Source: Hanstruepera marina (GTDB lineage: Bacteria > Bacteroidota > Bacteroidia > Flavobacteriales > Flavobacteriaceae). From it: a stretch of 64,000 nucleotides of DNA. Position 1 is the stretch's first letter. Each line of letters starts with the position of its first letter. Location: assembly GCF_019880635.1 (NCBI RefSeq), contig NZ_JAINVX010000006.1, positions 62,001-126,000 of the forward strand, read 5' to 3'. Below the pieces are notes generated by a model that was not told the DNA's origin, made no database searches, and saw only the letters and a program-made list of their open reading frames with translations. The translations under genes were made by a program, and so were the position numbers. Shown here piece by piece: positions 25,139 through 34,718 of this stretch.

Positions 25139-28100
25139 TTATTTATTCTCAATCCATTTTCTAGCATTAACAAAGGCTTCCAGCCAAGGCGATACCTCGT
25201 CTTTTCTGCCTTTAGGGTAGTTAGCCCAGTTCCATTGGAAGGTAGAACGCTCAATATGCGGCATGGTTACTAAATGACGGCCTGTTTTATCACACATCAT
25301 GGCGGTGTTGAAATCTGAACCATTAGGGTTGTGCGGATAGCCTTCGTAACCGTATTTAGCTACAATGTGATACTTGTCTTCGGTATACTGTAAACTGAAT
25401 TTGCCTTCGCCATGCGAAATCCAAACCCCTAACGTGCTACCTGCTAATGATGATAACATTACAGAATTGTTTTCTTGAACTTTTACCGAAGTAAATGAAC
25501 TTTCGTGCTTATGCGAATCGTTATGAATCATTTTTCCATGTTCCTCATGGTCTGGATTAATAAGGTCTAACTCCATCCACAATTGACAACCATTACAAAT
25601 ACCAACAGACAAGGTGTCTTCTCTTTTAAAGAAGTTTTTAATCACTTCATTTGCTTTTTCATTATATTTAATGGCACCTGCCCAACCTTTTGCAGAACCC
25701 AAAACATCAGAGTTTGAGAAACCACCAACAGCACCCAAGAATTGAATGTCTTCTAGGGTTTCGCGCCCCGAGATTAAATCGGTCATGTGGACGTCTTTGA
25801 CATCAAAACCTGCTAGATACATGGCGTTTGCCATTTCTCGCTCACTATTACTGCCTTTTTCTCGTAGAATAGCTGCTTTAGGCCTTGGTTTGCTGTTATC
25901 TAATTCAGGAAGTTTTCCTGTAAAATGCATTGGGAATTCAAACTGTAGCGGTTGGTTTTTATAATTATCAAAACGGTCTTTGGCCAACCCGTTTGCTGTT
26001 TGTTTTTGGTCGAGTAGGAAAGAGGTTTTGTACCACATGTCGCGTAAGCGAGACACTGTCATGGTGAAAACATCGGTATCATTAATAACACTCAATACAT
26101 CAGCATTGGTAACTTTTCCTATGTTGAAGAACTCAATATTAGCTTCGTTAAATGCGGTTTCTACTGAATCATCTTTGGCTTGAATAACCAATCCTGCATT
26201 TTCAGCAAATAAAACTTTAAACGAATCTTTTTCGGCTAAAGCGGTGATATCTAATTCTGCGCCCAAATTATTATCAGCAAAACACATTTCAAGCAATGTT
26301 GTTATTAAACCGCCAGAAGCTACATCATGTCCCGCAACAATTTGTTCTTCAGTTATTAATTGTTGAATAGTGTTAAAAACTGTTTTTACATAATCGGTAC
26401 TTTGTACATTAGGTGTGGTATTGCCTATTTTGTTTAGTATTTGTGCAAACGAACTGCCACCTAATTCAAAGCTGTCTTGAGACAGATTGATATAGTAGAT
26501 ATCGCCAGCATTTTTTTGCAATACGGGCTCTACAACTTGATTGATATTATTGCAATTTGCTGCAGCTGATATAATAACAGTTCCAGGAGCAATGACATCT
26601 TCATTTGGGTATTTCTGTTTCATGGAAAGCGAATCCTTTCCGGTAGGGACATTGATACCTAAATCGATAGCATACTCTGATACAGCTTGGACTGCTTCGT
26701 ATAATCGAGCATCTTCACCTTCGTTTTTGCACGGCCACATCCAGTTTGCAGATAACGATACACTTTGTAATCCATCTTTTAAAGGAGCCCAAATAATGTT
26801 GGTTAACGCTTCGGTTATAGCATTTCTACTACCTGCTTTTGGGTCAATCAATCCAGAAATAGGAGCGTGACCAATACTTGTTGCAATACCTTCCTTGCCT
26901 TTGTAGTCTAAAGCCATTACTGCAACATTATTTAGCGGTAACTGTAATGGACCTGTACATTGTTGTTTAGCCACTTTTCCACCAACACATCTATCTACTT
27001 TATTGGTCAACCAATCTTTACAAGCTACAGCTTCCAGTTGTAAAAGTTGGTCTAAATAATCGTAGAATTTTGTTTTATCGTAATTGGTTTCAGCATAATT
27101 CCTATGTACAGTTTTATCATGCATGAAGGTTTTAGGTGAACTGCCAAACATATCATCCATACCTAAATCCATAGGTTTTTCTCCAGTGGTTTTTGATTCA
27201 AAAGTAAAACGATGGTTACCAGTAACATCACCAACAGTGTACATTGGAGAGCGTTCACGCTCTGCAATTTTTTGAAGTGTTTCAATATGTTTTTTGGCAA
27301 TAACTAATCCCATGCGCTCTTGCGATTCGTTGCCTATAATTTCTTTGGCAGACAATGTTGGGTCACCGACAGGCAATTTATCTAAATCGATATGGCCACC
27401 GGTTTCTTCAACCAATTCAGAAAGACAATTTAAATGACCACCAGCACCATGATCGTGAATAGAAACAATATAGTTTTCATCACTTTCTACCATACCGCGG
27501 ACTGCATTTGCAGCACGTTTTTGCATTTCAGGATTAGAACGTTGTACCGCATTTAGCTCGATTCCTGAAGAAAATTCACCAGTGTCGGCAGATGAAACCG
27601 CAGCACCACCCATACCAATACGATAATTTTCACCACCAAGAATAACCACTTTGTCGCCAACTTTTGGTGTATCTTTTAAAGCTTGATTGGCTTTTCCGTA
27701 GCCAATACCACCTGCTTGCATGATAACTTTATCAAAACCAAGTTTTCTAGCATCTTCTTCGTGCTCAAAAGTTAAAACCGAACCACAAATTAAGGGCTGA
27801 CCGAATTTGTTTCCAAAATCTGATGCACCATTACTGGCTTTTATTAATATATCCATTGGTGTTTGGTACAACCAAGGACGTTCTGCCATGGCCTGTTCCC
27901 AAGGTCTGTTTTCTTCCAGTCTTGAATAGGAAGTCATATACACAGCTGTTCCAGCCAAAGGAATAGAGCCTTTTCCTCCTGCTAATCTATCACGAATTTC
28001 ACCACCCGAACCTGTTGCAGCTCCATTAAAAGGTTCAACTGTTGTTGGAAAGTTATGGGTTTCGGCCTTTAAAGAAATTACAGATTCAAAATCTTCAGTT

Positions 28101-28801
28101 TGATAATATTCAGGAACATCAGCGCGTTTAGGTGCAAATTGTTCAACTTTTGGACCTTTTATAAAGGCTACATTATCTTTATAAGCTGAAACAATGTCGT
28201 TAGGGTTTTTGTTTGATGTTTCACGAATCATTTTAAATAATGAAACAGGCTTTTCTTCGCCATCGATTACAAAGGTGCCGTTAAAGATTTTATGACGACA
28301 GTGTTCGCTATTGACTTGAGAAAATCCAAATACTTCAGAATCGGTTAAGGGTCTTCCTATTTTTTTCGCAACACCTTCTAAATAGGTTATTTCCTCATCA
28401 CTTAAAGCCAAACCTTCCTGTTGGTTGTAAACCGAAATATCATTAATCTCAATGATAGGTTCTGGCTTAATGTTAATTGTGAAGGATTCTTGATTCAACC
28501 CATTAAACTTTTCTGAAATCATAGGGTCGTAACCTTTGAAGTCTTTACTGCACGATTCAAATTCTTCAATACGGATTATACCATCAATCCCCATGTTTTG
28601 GGTAATTTCAACAGCATTGGTACTCCAAGGTGTTATCATGGCAGCCCTTGGCCCAACAAAAAAAGCATCGATTGATGCTTGTTCTATTTTAGGTTGATTG
28701 CCAAATAACCATACAAGTTTAGTAATATTTTCAGTTGATAATTCTTTTGTTGCTTGAACAGCAAATACTTTACTGTTTTGGTTTCCGAAGAAGTGAATCA
28801 T
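25139..28801 (-). CDS. purL: Phosphoribosylformylglycinamidine synthase (large single-chain form)
   Basis: A 1220-residue enzyme of purine synthesis converting FGAR to FGAM with glutamine and ATP. The length fits the gamma-proteobacterial/eukaryotic-type PurL that fuses the synthase to its glutaminase. The synthase half has FSQVNSEHCRHKIFNG and LKAETHNFPTTVEPFNGAATGSGGEIRD near residues 155-290. The glutaminase carries the nucleophile Cys in GICNGCQLW (about 1070) and His/Glu in WISHGEGKF. It stands alone as a purine gene here, with its own promoter (TAAATTTG at 28834-28841) and terminator. Confidence 0.96.
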   Translation of the reverse strand: MIHFFGNQNSKVFAVQATKELSTENITKLVWLFGNQPKIEQASIDAFFVGPRAAMITPWSTNAVEITQNMGIDGIIRIEEFESCSKDFKGYDPMISEKFNGLNQESFTINIKPEPIIEINDISVYNQQEGLALSDEEITYLEGVAKKIGRPLTDSEVFGFSQVNSEHCRHKIFNGTFVIDGEEKPVSLFKMIRETSNKNPNDIVSAYKDNVAFIKGPKVEQFAPKRADVPEYYQTEDFESVISLKAETHNFPTTVEPFNGAATGSGGEIRDRLAGGKGSIPLAGTAVYMTSYSRLEENRPWEQAMAERPWLYQTPMDILIKASNGASDFGNKFGQPLICGSVLTFEHEEDARKLGFDKVIMQAGGIGYGKANQALKDTPKVGDKVVILGGENYRIGMGGAAVSSADTGEFSSGIELNAVQRSNPEMQKRAANAVRGMVESDENYIVSIHDHGAGGHLNCLSELVEETGGHIDLDKLPVGDPTLSAKEIIGNESQERMGLVIAKKHIETLQKIAERERSPMYTVGDVTGNHRFTFESKTTGEKPMDLGMDDMFGSSPKTFMHDKTVHRNYAETNYDKTKFYDYLDQLLQLEAVACKDWLTNKVDRCVGGKVAKQQCTGPLQLPLNNVAVMALDYKGKEGIATSIGHAPISGLIDPKAGSRNAITEALTNIIWAPLKDGLQSVSLSANWMWPCKNEGEDARLYEAVQAVSEYAIDLGINVPTGKDSLSMKQKYPNEDVIAPGTVIISAAANCNNINQVVEPVLQKNAGDIYYINLSQDSFELGGSSFAQILNKIGNTTPNVQSTDYVKTVFNTIQQLITEEQIVAGHDVASGGLITTLLEMCFADNNLGAELDITALAEKDSFKVLFAENAGLVIQAKDDSVETAFNEANIEFFNIGKVTNADVLSVINDTDVFTMTVSRLRDMWYKTSFLLDQKQTANGLAKDRFDNYKNQPLQFEFPMHFTGKLPELDNSKPRPKAAILREKGSNSEREMANAMYLAGFDVKDVHMTDLISGRETLEDIQFLGAVGGFSNSDVLGSAKGWAGAIKYNEKANEVIKNFFKREDTLSVGICNGCQLWMELDLINPDHEEHGKMIHNDSHKHESSFTSVKVQENNSVMLSSLAGSTLGVWISHGEGKFSLQYTEDKYHIVAKYGYEGYPHNPNGSDFNTAMMCDKTGRHLVTMPHIERSTFQWNWANYPKGRKDEVSPWLEAFVNARKWIENK

Positions 28802-28833
28802 TATGTTTTAGTTTGTGTGATGTTTTAAAGATG

Positions 28834-28841
28834 CAAATTTA
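28834..28841 (-). promoter_or_regulatory. -7 element for purL
   Basis: TAAATTTG on the minus strand, an exact TAnnTTTG match, 32 nt before the purL ATG. No good TTG is seen at -33. Confidence 0.5.
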
Positions 28842-28910
28842 CTTCTTTTTGATGTATTTTCTTCTATTAGTTGATTTGAAAATGTTGAGTTATTCACGTG
28901 TTTATTAACC

Positions 28911-28945
28911 AAAAAAAAGTCTCGAAATTTTTCGAGACTTTTTTA
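28911..28945 (-). terminator. Terminator after the endonuclease gene
   Basis: AAAAGTCTCGAAA pairs with TTTCGAGACTTTT, flanked by A and T runs, directly after the stop codon at 28947 on the minus strand. Confidence 0.85.
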
Positions 28946-28946
28946 T

Positions 28947-30830
28947 TTAATTTTTTATCAGTTTTTTACTGATTGATTTATCGCCTTGAGTAATCTTGAC
29001 AATGTAAACACCAGTCTTTAAACTTGACGTGTTTATTGTGCCCGAACGCCTTAAGGTTTCGTTTAAAACTTGCTTACCAAGAATATTATAAATCGATATA
29101 CTTGTTTTTTCAGGACTTTTTAGGTTGATATTTAGTATGTCTTTAACCGGATTAGGATAAATTTTGATTTCATTAAAACTATATTCTATTGTGCTTAAAG
29201 TTTGTGTGTGATTACCTAAATCGGTACAATTATCTTGAGGAAACGAATTCCATTCATTAATATCAAAGGTTGTAACAGGTTCGGTTATTTCTGGCTTTCT
29301 GACTAAAGTGACATCTTTAGCATAATCTGCGCTGCTGTTAAAATCACCTAAAATATCTATTAAAATATCATTTTTAAAAAGTCCAATGGCATCATTCCCA
29401 TTAAATGACGTAATAGCATTATTTAAATCATCGTATTCAGAAGTGCAAACTGCTGCACTTCCATTGGCGATAACATATACGTCTTCATTTATTATTTCAG
29501 CATTAGCAGGAAACGAATATGGTGAACCCCAAGAAGCATTGCCGTTTGCACTTAATTTTAAAGTGTACATTGATAAATCAGTTATATCGGCTCCAGTAAA
29601 ATTTGCTATTTCCAAGACTTTGTTATTTCCACTACCTTCAATATACTCTGAAAAGAATAAATCAACTCCTCCTCCAGATGAACCGTTATTTGTAGTTGTT
29701 TCACAATCTTGATTGCTAAAGCCAGATTCATTTCCTGTAGCGTCTTTGGCTTTAATGGTAAAGCAATAATTTGTGTCAGGTGTCAAACCAGTAACTGTAA
29801 ATGAAGTTGTATTCGTATTAAATGTGTTATTACCATCAACATAGATATCGTATGAAGCCACCGCAATATTATCTGTTGAAGCTATCCAGTTTAAATCGAT
29901 TGTATTGTCCGTAGGGTTTGATGCCACTAAATTTGTAGGATCTGTTGGAGCTTCGGTATCAGGTGTTGTGTCCCAAATTAAAGCTACCCATTCTGGATGG
30001 TCAACAAATGGATTTCTGTTACTTTGGTGGTTGTAATAAATATTGTTGTTTCTGTCTATTTCTTTTTGTGAGACAGGATCGTTTTCATGCCAAGTGATTA
30101 AAATATTCAGAAACGGATCTGACAACACCTTGTCCGAACTACCATCAAACATATCATAAGCAGACCAGGCGCTAATTTGATCTTCATAACGTGTTGCAAA
30201 ATAAAAATATATCCTAGCGATGTCGCCTTTAAACTCATCTATAGGCTCAAAAACTGTGTTTGTATATCCTGCAGAGTAGCCACTATTTAGATTTCCACCT
30301 AGTTTAGAACCGTTTAATGTTGGGTTAGAAATTCCACTTTGATTAACCAAATCATTATCATCAACTCGACCAAAAGGGTAATTGCTTCTAAAGCCATTTA
30401 CACGACCATCAGTAGGCATTAGTATGTGTGCATCACTGCGCATTGGTGTAGCCGAACTGAAAACCGATTGTGGGATAATATGTTCTTTATTATAACAATC
30501 GCCTTCACCAGAATAATTACCACACTCATCTGTTGTAGGTGAAAAATTATAAGGATCGTTAGGCGTATTATTACCACCATTAGGTATTTCAGAATAAATA
30601 TCTAGAATAGTGTTACTTCCATTGGAATCGTAATAATAATCGCGCTCGTAAGTGGAAATAAAGCCATCCATGGCATCGTATCCTTGATCGTTATGAGCAT
30701 CAATAATATTATGCAGTTGTGTTTTTAAAGTATAGCCTGTACCTGTTGCAGAATCATAATATCCTGAAGGTATTTGTGCAAAAATAGTTGAGGTTAATAC
30801 TAAAAATAGAGCTGTGTAAAATTGTTTCAT
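28947..30830 (-). CDS. Secreted endonuclease I family nuclease with FnIII, lamin-tail and T9SS sorting domains
   Basis: A 627-residue extracellular nuclease. After the signal peptide (ending TIFAQ, residue 19), the endonuclease I domain (about 20-285) shows YNKEHIIPQSVF (catalytic His region), DAHILMPTDGRVNGFRSNYPFG and HPEWVALIWD. A fibronectin type III domain follows (about 293-380), then a lamin-tail-like domain (about 390-510, LFFSEYIEGSGNNKVLEI). The T9SS sorting domain is at about 555-627 (IKIYPNPVKDILNI, ISIYNILGKQVL, KTGVYIVKITQ). It likely degrades extracellular DNA for phosphate and nucleosides. The layout is common in marine flavobacteria. It is separated from the upstream methyltransferase gene by one base. 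Confidence 0.92.
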   Translation of the reverse strand: MKQFYTALFLVLTSTIFAQIPSGYYDSATGTGYTLKTQLHNIIDAHNDQGYDAMDGFISTYERDYYYDSNGSNTILDIYSEIPNGGNNTPNDPYNFSPTTDECGNYSGEGDCYNKEHIIPQSVFSSATPMRSDAHILMPTDGRVNGFRSNYPFGRVDDNDLVNQSGISNPTLNGSKLGGNLNSGYSAGYTNTVFEPIDEFKGDIARIYFYFATRYEDQISAWSAYDMFDGSSDKVLSDPFLNILITWHENDPVSQKEIDRNNNIYYNHQSNRNPFVDHPEWVALIWDTTPDTEAPTDPTNLVASNPTDNTIDLNWIASTDNIAVASYDIYVDGNNTFNTNTTSFTVTGLTPDTNYCFTIKAKDATGNESGFSNQDCETTTNNGSSGGGVDLFFSEYIEGSGNNKVLEIANFTGADITDLSMYTLKLSANGNASWGSPYSFPANAEIINEDVYVIANGSAAVCTSEYDDLNNAITSFNGNDAIGLFKNDILIDILGDFNSSADYAKDVTLVRKPEITEPVTTFDINEWNSFPQDNCTDLGNHTQTLSTIEYSFNEIKIYPNPVKDILNINLKSPEKTSISIYNILGKQVLNETLRRSGTINTSSLKTGVYIVKITQGDKSISKKLIKN

Positions 30831-30831
30831 A

Positions 30832-32043
30832 TTATTTTTTTTCCATTAAAGCCATGTAAAATCCATCGTATCCAGATTCGTGGGCCAATACTTTTTTGTC
30901 TTCTACAAATTTAAAATCTTTTCCTAAATCAGATTTTAAAAATGCTTTTACTTGATTTTGGTTTTCAGTTGGTAAAATAGAACAGGTTGCATAAACCAAT
31001 TGTCCTCCAGATTTTACCATACGTGAATACTGCTGTAATATATCTTGTTGTGTGTTTTTAATTTTTTCAATAAAAGATGCTTCTAACTTCCATTTGGCAT
31101 CTGGGTTTCGACGTAATACGCCTAATCCTGAACAAGGCGCATCAATCAATACACGATCAGCTTTATCATAAAGTTTTTTTATGACTTTGGTAGAGTCTAT
31201 TGCACGTGTTTCAATATTATGAGCACCATTTCGTTTTGCTCTGCGCTTTAATTCATGGAGCTTATTGGCGTAAATATCCAAGGCAATAATCTGCCCTTTG
31301 TTTTCCATTAATGCTGCTAAATGTAGGGCTTTGCCACCTGCTCCAGCACAAGCATCAACAACACGCATACCTGGTTTTACATTTAAAAAGTTTGCAACCA
31401 ATTGTGATGAGGCATCTTGAACTTCAAAAAGGCCATCTTTAAAAGCTTCAGTTTGGAAAACATTAGCTCGTTCTTTTAATTTTAAGGCATTTGGGTAACC
31501 TTTTATAAACTCGGTTTCGATATCTAGATCGAATAAAGTGGCCTGAAGTTTTTCTTTTGTTGTTTTTAAGGTGTTTACCCTTAAAATTACATCAGCTTGT
31601 TGGTTAAGCGCATGAATTTCTTTTGTCCATTTTTCTTCACCCAATTCGTTTATTCCAAGTTCATCTATCCAATCTGGAATAGACTCACTATATTTTCTGG
31701 TTTTTGATAATTCGTCAAAACGACCTTTGATTTTTCTGGTAGGTGTACCTTCAAAATATTTCCAATCAGGCAACTTAATACCTTTTAAGGTTGCCCAAAC
31801 CGCAAACATACGCCATAGGTTATCACGGTCAAAAGGTTCTTTTACTTCAGCAATTTCGGCATATAAACGTTTCCACCTCACAATGTCGTAAGTTGTTTCT
31901 GCAACAAAAGCACGATCACGACTTCCCCAACGTTTATCACGTTTAAGGAGTTGTTGGATAACCTTATCAGCATACTCGCCCTCGTTGAAGATTTTCATTA
32001 ATCCATCAATGGTGGCAAAACATAAATTTCTGTGTAAACGCAT
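30832..32043 (-). CDS. RsmB/NOP family RNA cytosine-C5 methyltransferase
   Basis: A 403-residue SAM-dependent enzyme methylating cytosine in rRNA or tRNA. An N-terminal NusB-like helical domain (about 10-150) is followed by the Rossmann methyltransferase. The SAM loop is VVDACAGAGGKALHLAA (about 225-241). The two cysteines of the RCMT mechanism lie in DAPCSGLGVLRRNPD (about 302) and YATCSILPTENQ (about 352). The exact target (such as 16S C967 for RsmB) is likely but not certain. A -7 element TACCTTTG sits 19 nt upstream on the minus strand. Confidence 0.9.
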   Translation of the reverse strand: MRLHRNLCFATIDGLMKIFNEGEYADKVIQQLLKRDKRWGSRDRAFVAETTYDIVRWKRLYAEIAEVKEPFDRDNLWRMFAVWATLKGIKLPDWKYFEGTPTRKIKGRFDELSKTRKYSESIPDWIDELGINELGEEKWTKEIHALNQQADVILRVNTLKTTKEKLQATLFDLDIETEFIKGYPNALKLKERANVFQTEAFKDGLFEVQDASSQLVANFLNVKPGMRVVDACAGAGGKALHLAALMENKGQIIALDIYANKLHELKRRAKRNGAHNIETRAIDSTKVIKKLYDKADRVLIDAPCSGLGVLRRNPDAKWKLEASFIEKIKNTQQDILQQYSRMVKSGGQLVYATCSILPTENQNQVKAFLKSDLGKDFKFVEDKKVLAHESGYDGFYMALMEKK

Positions 32044-32061
32044 TCTATTTTATTAGGCGTG

Positions 32062-32069
32062 CAAAGGTA
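32062..32069 (-). promoter_or_regulatory. -7 element for the RNA methyltransferase gene
   Basis: TACCTTTG on the minus strand, an exact TAnnTTTG match in the 64-bp divergent region. Confidence 0.5.
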
Positions 32070-32107
32070 CGTTTTAATTACGTATTTTTATCCTAAATAT
32101 TTTATAA

Positions 32108-33148
32108 ATGAGGAAATTATTACTATTTGTAGTGGCTGTGTCTTGCCTGTCTTGCCAGACTGAAAAAGAGATTCAAAAAAGAAAATTAACAGATATTGAG
32201 TTTAAAACCATATTGGAGGATTCTACGTTAAGCGTTCGTGCCATAGAGATTTTAGACCAAGAGAGTCTGGCTTTTGCAGCCAATAATAATACCTATGGAT
32301 TATATAATAGTGAAGCCGATAAATGGTTGATTTCTAAAATTGAACACGATTCTTTGGATATTGAGTTTAGGGCCATTGCAAACAATACAATAGATTTTTT
32401 TATGATAAGTGTTGGAAATCCAGCTCTATTGTATAAAACTGGCGATACCGGTGAAATGGAGTTAGTTTACAAAGAAGAACATGACAATGTGTTTTATGAT
32501 TCCATGAAATTCTGGAATAATCAAGAAGGTATTGCCATTGGTGATACAACAGATGATTGTTTGAGTATTATTATTACTAGAGATGGTGGGTTTACTTGGC
32601 AAAAATTATCATGTAGCAAATTGCCAAAAGGTATAAAAGGAGAAGGTGCTTTTGCAGCTAGTAATACCAATATTGATATTGTTGGAGATGAGACATGGGT
32701 TGCAACAACCACAGGTAGAGTTTATTATTCGCCAGATAAAGGGTTTAATTGGGAAGTAATTGAAACACCAATCATTAAAGCCAAAGAAACAGAAGGTATT
32801 TATTCAATGGATTTTTACGATAACTTAATGGGTTTTGCTATTGGAGGTGATTATACCAAACCGGCTGATAGTTCTGCAAATAAAATTAGAACACTAAATG
32901 GTGGAAAATCTTGGCAATTAGTAGCCGAGAATCAAAGTCCGGGTTACAGAAGTTGTATACAATATATTCCTAATGGAATAGGGAATGAGCTAATTGCAAT
33001 AGGATTTAAGGGTATAGATTATTCAAATGATAACGGTGAAACTTGGAGCCATTTAAGCGATGAAGGCTATTATACTATTAGGTTTTTAAATGATAGTGTA
33101 GCCTACGCTGCTGGCTCCAAGCAGATTTCGAAATTGATGTTCAAATAA
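32108..33148 (+). CDS. BNR-repeat / YCF48-like lipoprotein
   Basis: A 346-residue protein with a lipoprotein signal, LLLFVVAVSCLSCQTEKE (Cys at about 17). Asp-box motifs are spread through the chain: TRDGGFTWQKL, SPDKGFNWEV, TLNGGKSWQL and SNDNGETWSHL, which indicates a single beta-propeller like the Ycf48/Hcf136 group. Automatic pipelines often call it 'oxidoreductase', but no cofactor motif is visible. Function unknown; presumably a periplasmic or outer-membrane-anchored assembly or binding protein. It converges with the ECF sensor gene over a shared hairpin. Confidence 0.82.
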   Translation: MRKLLLFVVAVSCLSCQTEKEIQKRKLTDIEFKTILEDSTLSVRAIEILDQESLAFAANNNTYGLYNSEADKWLISKIEHDSLDIEFRAIANNTIDFFMISVGNPALLYKTGDTGEMELVYKEEHDNVFYDSMKFWNNQEGIAIGDTTDDCLSIIITRDGGFTWQKLSCSKLPKGIKGEGAFAASNTNIDIVGDETWVATTTGRVYYSPDKGFNWEVIETPIIKAKETEGIYSMDFYDNLMGFAIGGDYTKPADSSANKIRTLNGGKSWQLVAENQSPGYRSCIQYIPNGIGNELIAIGFKGIDYSNDNGETWSHLSDEGYYTIRFLNDSVAYAAGSKQISKLMFK

Positions 33149-33178
33149 AAAAAGAGAAGCAAAGGCTTCTCTTTTTTT
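33147..33178. terminator. Bidirectional terminator
   Basis: AAAAAAAGAGAAGC pairs exactly with GCTTCTCTTTTTTT around a 4-nt loop, between converging genes. Confidence 0.85.
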
Positions 33179-33629
33179 ATGGTTTATCATCTCCTTTTTG
33201 ATGACGACGTTTTTTAAATTCTTCAAACATTTTGCGTTTAAAGTCGTCTTCCACTTTCTTTAGGAGAACTATTTTTTTTGACGATATGACGTTTTGTAAA
33301 TCTGAAATATAATTGTTGTACAAATCATTTCGCTCGGTATTCGAATTCTTAAACTTTTGCAATAGTGTATTGGCTTGAGCTTCAGTCATGTTGTCAATGT
33401 CAATAGATTTGCGATCTCTGTACATCTCTTCACGCATCTTGTTCATACGTTCTTCAAAAGCATTATAAATAGGCCAGAATTTTTCGGCTTCTGTTTTTGA
33501 TAAGTTTAATTTCTCTGTTATATAGGCAGTTTTTAAAGCTTTAATTTTCTCGTTTCTGTCCATTCTATCTTGAGAAAAAGAAATGGTATAAAACAATAAA
33601 CAGATAAATAATATTAGGGTATTTTTCAT
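33177..33629 (-). CDS. Periplasmic Spy/CnrX-like sensor of the ECF sigma factor system
   Basis: A 150-residue exported, mostly helical and highly charged protein. Signal peptide ending TISFSQ (residue 19), then KIKALKTAYITEKLNLSKTEAEKFWPIYNAF, a pattern seen in Bacteroidota proteins named 'sensor of ECF-type sigma factor', with a central EERMNKMREEM coiled-coil-like helix. It resembles the periplasmic helical-hairpin proteins Spy and CnrX. It lies last in a sigma factor, membrane protein, sensor operon, with a 12-nt gap. The signal sensed is unknown. Confidence 0.78.
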   Translation of the reverse strand: MKNTLILFICLLFYTISFSQDRMDRNEKIKALKTAYITEKLNLSKTEAEKFWPIYNAFEERMNKMREEMYRDRKSIDIDNMTEAQANTLLQKFKNSNTERNDLYNNYISDLQNVISSKKIVLLKKVEDDFKRKMFEEFKKRRHQKGDDKP

Positions 33630-33641
33630 TTTGTTGCTATT

Positions 33642-34136
33642 TTATTCAAGATCAAAATCTAAATCTTCTAATTCAGTATTGTTGTATAGATAGTCTTCAA
33701 GGTTAACATCGCTTAAAGTTTCTTCTAGAATATGGTTTTCAAAAGTACTAGTATTGGTAATTAAATTACTTAATTCTGCGGATTCAAAGTCTGAAGTTAA
33801 TAAATAATTTTCTAACGTTTCACTATCAAGAGAAGCAAAGTTGATATTGTTTTTTGAGGTTGGAATAATTAATAACATCAAAAATACAGCAGCTATGCTT
33901 GCTACGTAAAGGATTGTTTTTTTGTTGAATAATGAAATGACTTTAGTTTCTGATTCGATAGGTGTTAGATCAACTTTAAATGTATTTAAATATCCTTCAG
34001 GTGCTTTAAATCCAGAATCAGAAACCTTTTCTTTTAATTGTAATTCTAAATGAAGATTGTCTTCAAACTGATTGAAGTAATTATCAGGAGTTTTAAAACC
34101 CGATGTTTTGACGTTATGTAAATTGTTTTTTGTCAT
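33642..34136 (-). CDS. Putative anti-sigma factor, single-pass membrane protein
   Basis: A 164-residue protein. The N-terminal cytoplasmic part (1-88) contains the same motif twice: SGFKTPDNYFNQFEDNL (about 12-28) and SGFKAPEGYLNTFKVDL (about 41-57). One transmembrane helix follows (about 89-107, TILYVASIAAVFLMLLII) and then an acidic periplasmic tail rich in Glu, Asp, Leu and Asn. The GFK.P..Y motif is common in flavobacterial proteins encoded after ECF sigma factors. There is no zinc-binding HxxxCxxC motif, so it is not a ZAS-type anti-sigma factor. The role is inferred from topology and position, 36 nt after the sigma gene. Confidence 0.7.
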   Translation of the reverse strand: MTKNNLHNVKTSGFKTPDNYFNQFEDNLHLELQLKEKVSDSGFKAPEGYLNTFKVDLTPIESETKVISLFNKKTILYVASIAAVFLMLLIIPTSKNNINFASLDSETLENYLLTSDFESAELSNLITNTSTFENHILEETLSDVNLEDYLYNNTELEDLDFDLE

Positions 34137-34172
34137 GGTCTACTTAATAAGACTCTAAAATTTAATAAAGGT

Positions 34173-34718
34173 TTAATTATCTTCGGTTAAATACGCTTCA
34201 ATTTTTTTAACGGCTATATGGTATGATGCTTTTAGGGCACCTTCACTAGTTTCTAATATTTCGGCCATGTCCATGTATTTTAAATCTTGAAAATACTTCA
34301 TGTTAAATACTAATTGCTGTTTTTCTGGCAATGTGGCAATGGCTTCTTGTAATTTTAATTGAATGTCATTGCCTTCAAAGTATACATCTGACTTTAGGTT
34401 CTGAATATTGTTTTGTTGTAAATCTTCATTTGAAATTTTCATTTCTCTCGCACGTTTATTAATAAAGGTTATAGCTTCATTTGTTGCAATGCGATATAGC
34501 CACGAGTATAGCTTGCTATCCCCTTTAAAGCCTTCAATATTTTTATAAACTTTAATAAATGTGTTTTGAAGGACATCGTCAGCATCGTCATGCGATTTTA
34601 CAATGTGACGAATATGCCAATACAACCGTTCTTTGTAAAGCGATACAAGCTCGTTGAACGCCACATGTTTGGTGCGTTCGGTTTTTAGATTTTCTAATAA
34701 AGCAGCTTCTTGGCTCAC
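34173..34718 (-). CDS. ECF-family RNA polymerase sigma factor
   Basis: A 181-residue sigma-70 factor of the extracytoplasmic-function group. Region 2 is DDADDVLQNTFIKVYKNIEGFKGDSKLYSWLYRIATN (about 40-80), with the D-x2-QNTF core binding RNA polymerase. Region 4 is LPEKQQLVFNMKYFQDLKYMDMAEILETSEGALKASYHIAVKKIE (about 127-172), the -35-binding helix-turn-helix. Translation starts at GTG (34718); no ATG fits. First gene of the sigma, membrane protein, sensor unit, so the operon is probably self-activated once the membrane partner releases the sigma factor. Confidence 0.92.
   Translation of the reverse strand: MSQEAALLENLKTERTKHVAFNELVSLYKERLYWHIRHIVKSHDDADDVLQNTFIKVYKNIEGFKGDSKLYSWLYRIATNEAITFINKRAREMKISNEDLQQNNIQNLKSDVYFEGNDIQLKLQEAIATLPEKQQLVFNMKYFQDLKYMDMAEILETSEGALKASYHIAVKKIEAYLTEDN

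Noticed and set aside
25024-25254. A 76-residue minus-strand frame
   Set aside because: It overlaps the 3' end of purL in another frame and includes the terminator and tRNA-repeat region.
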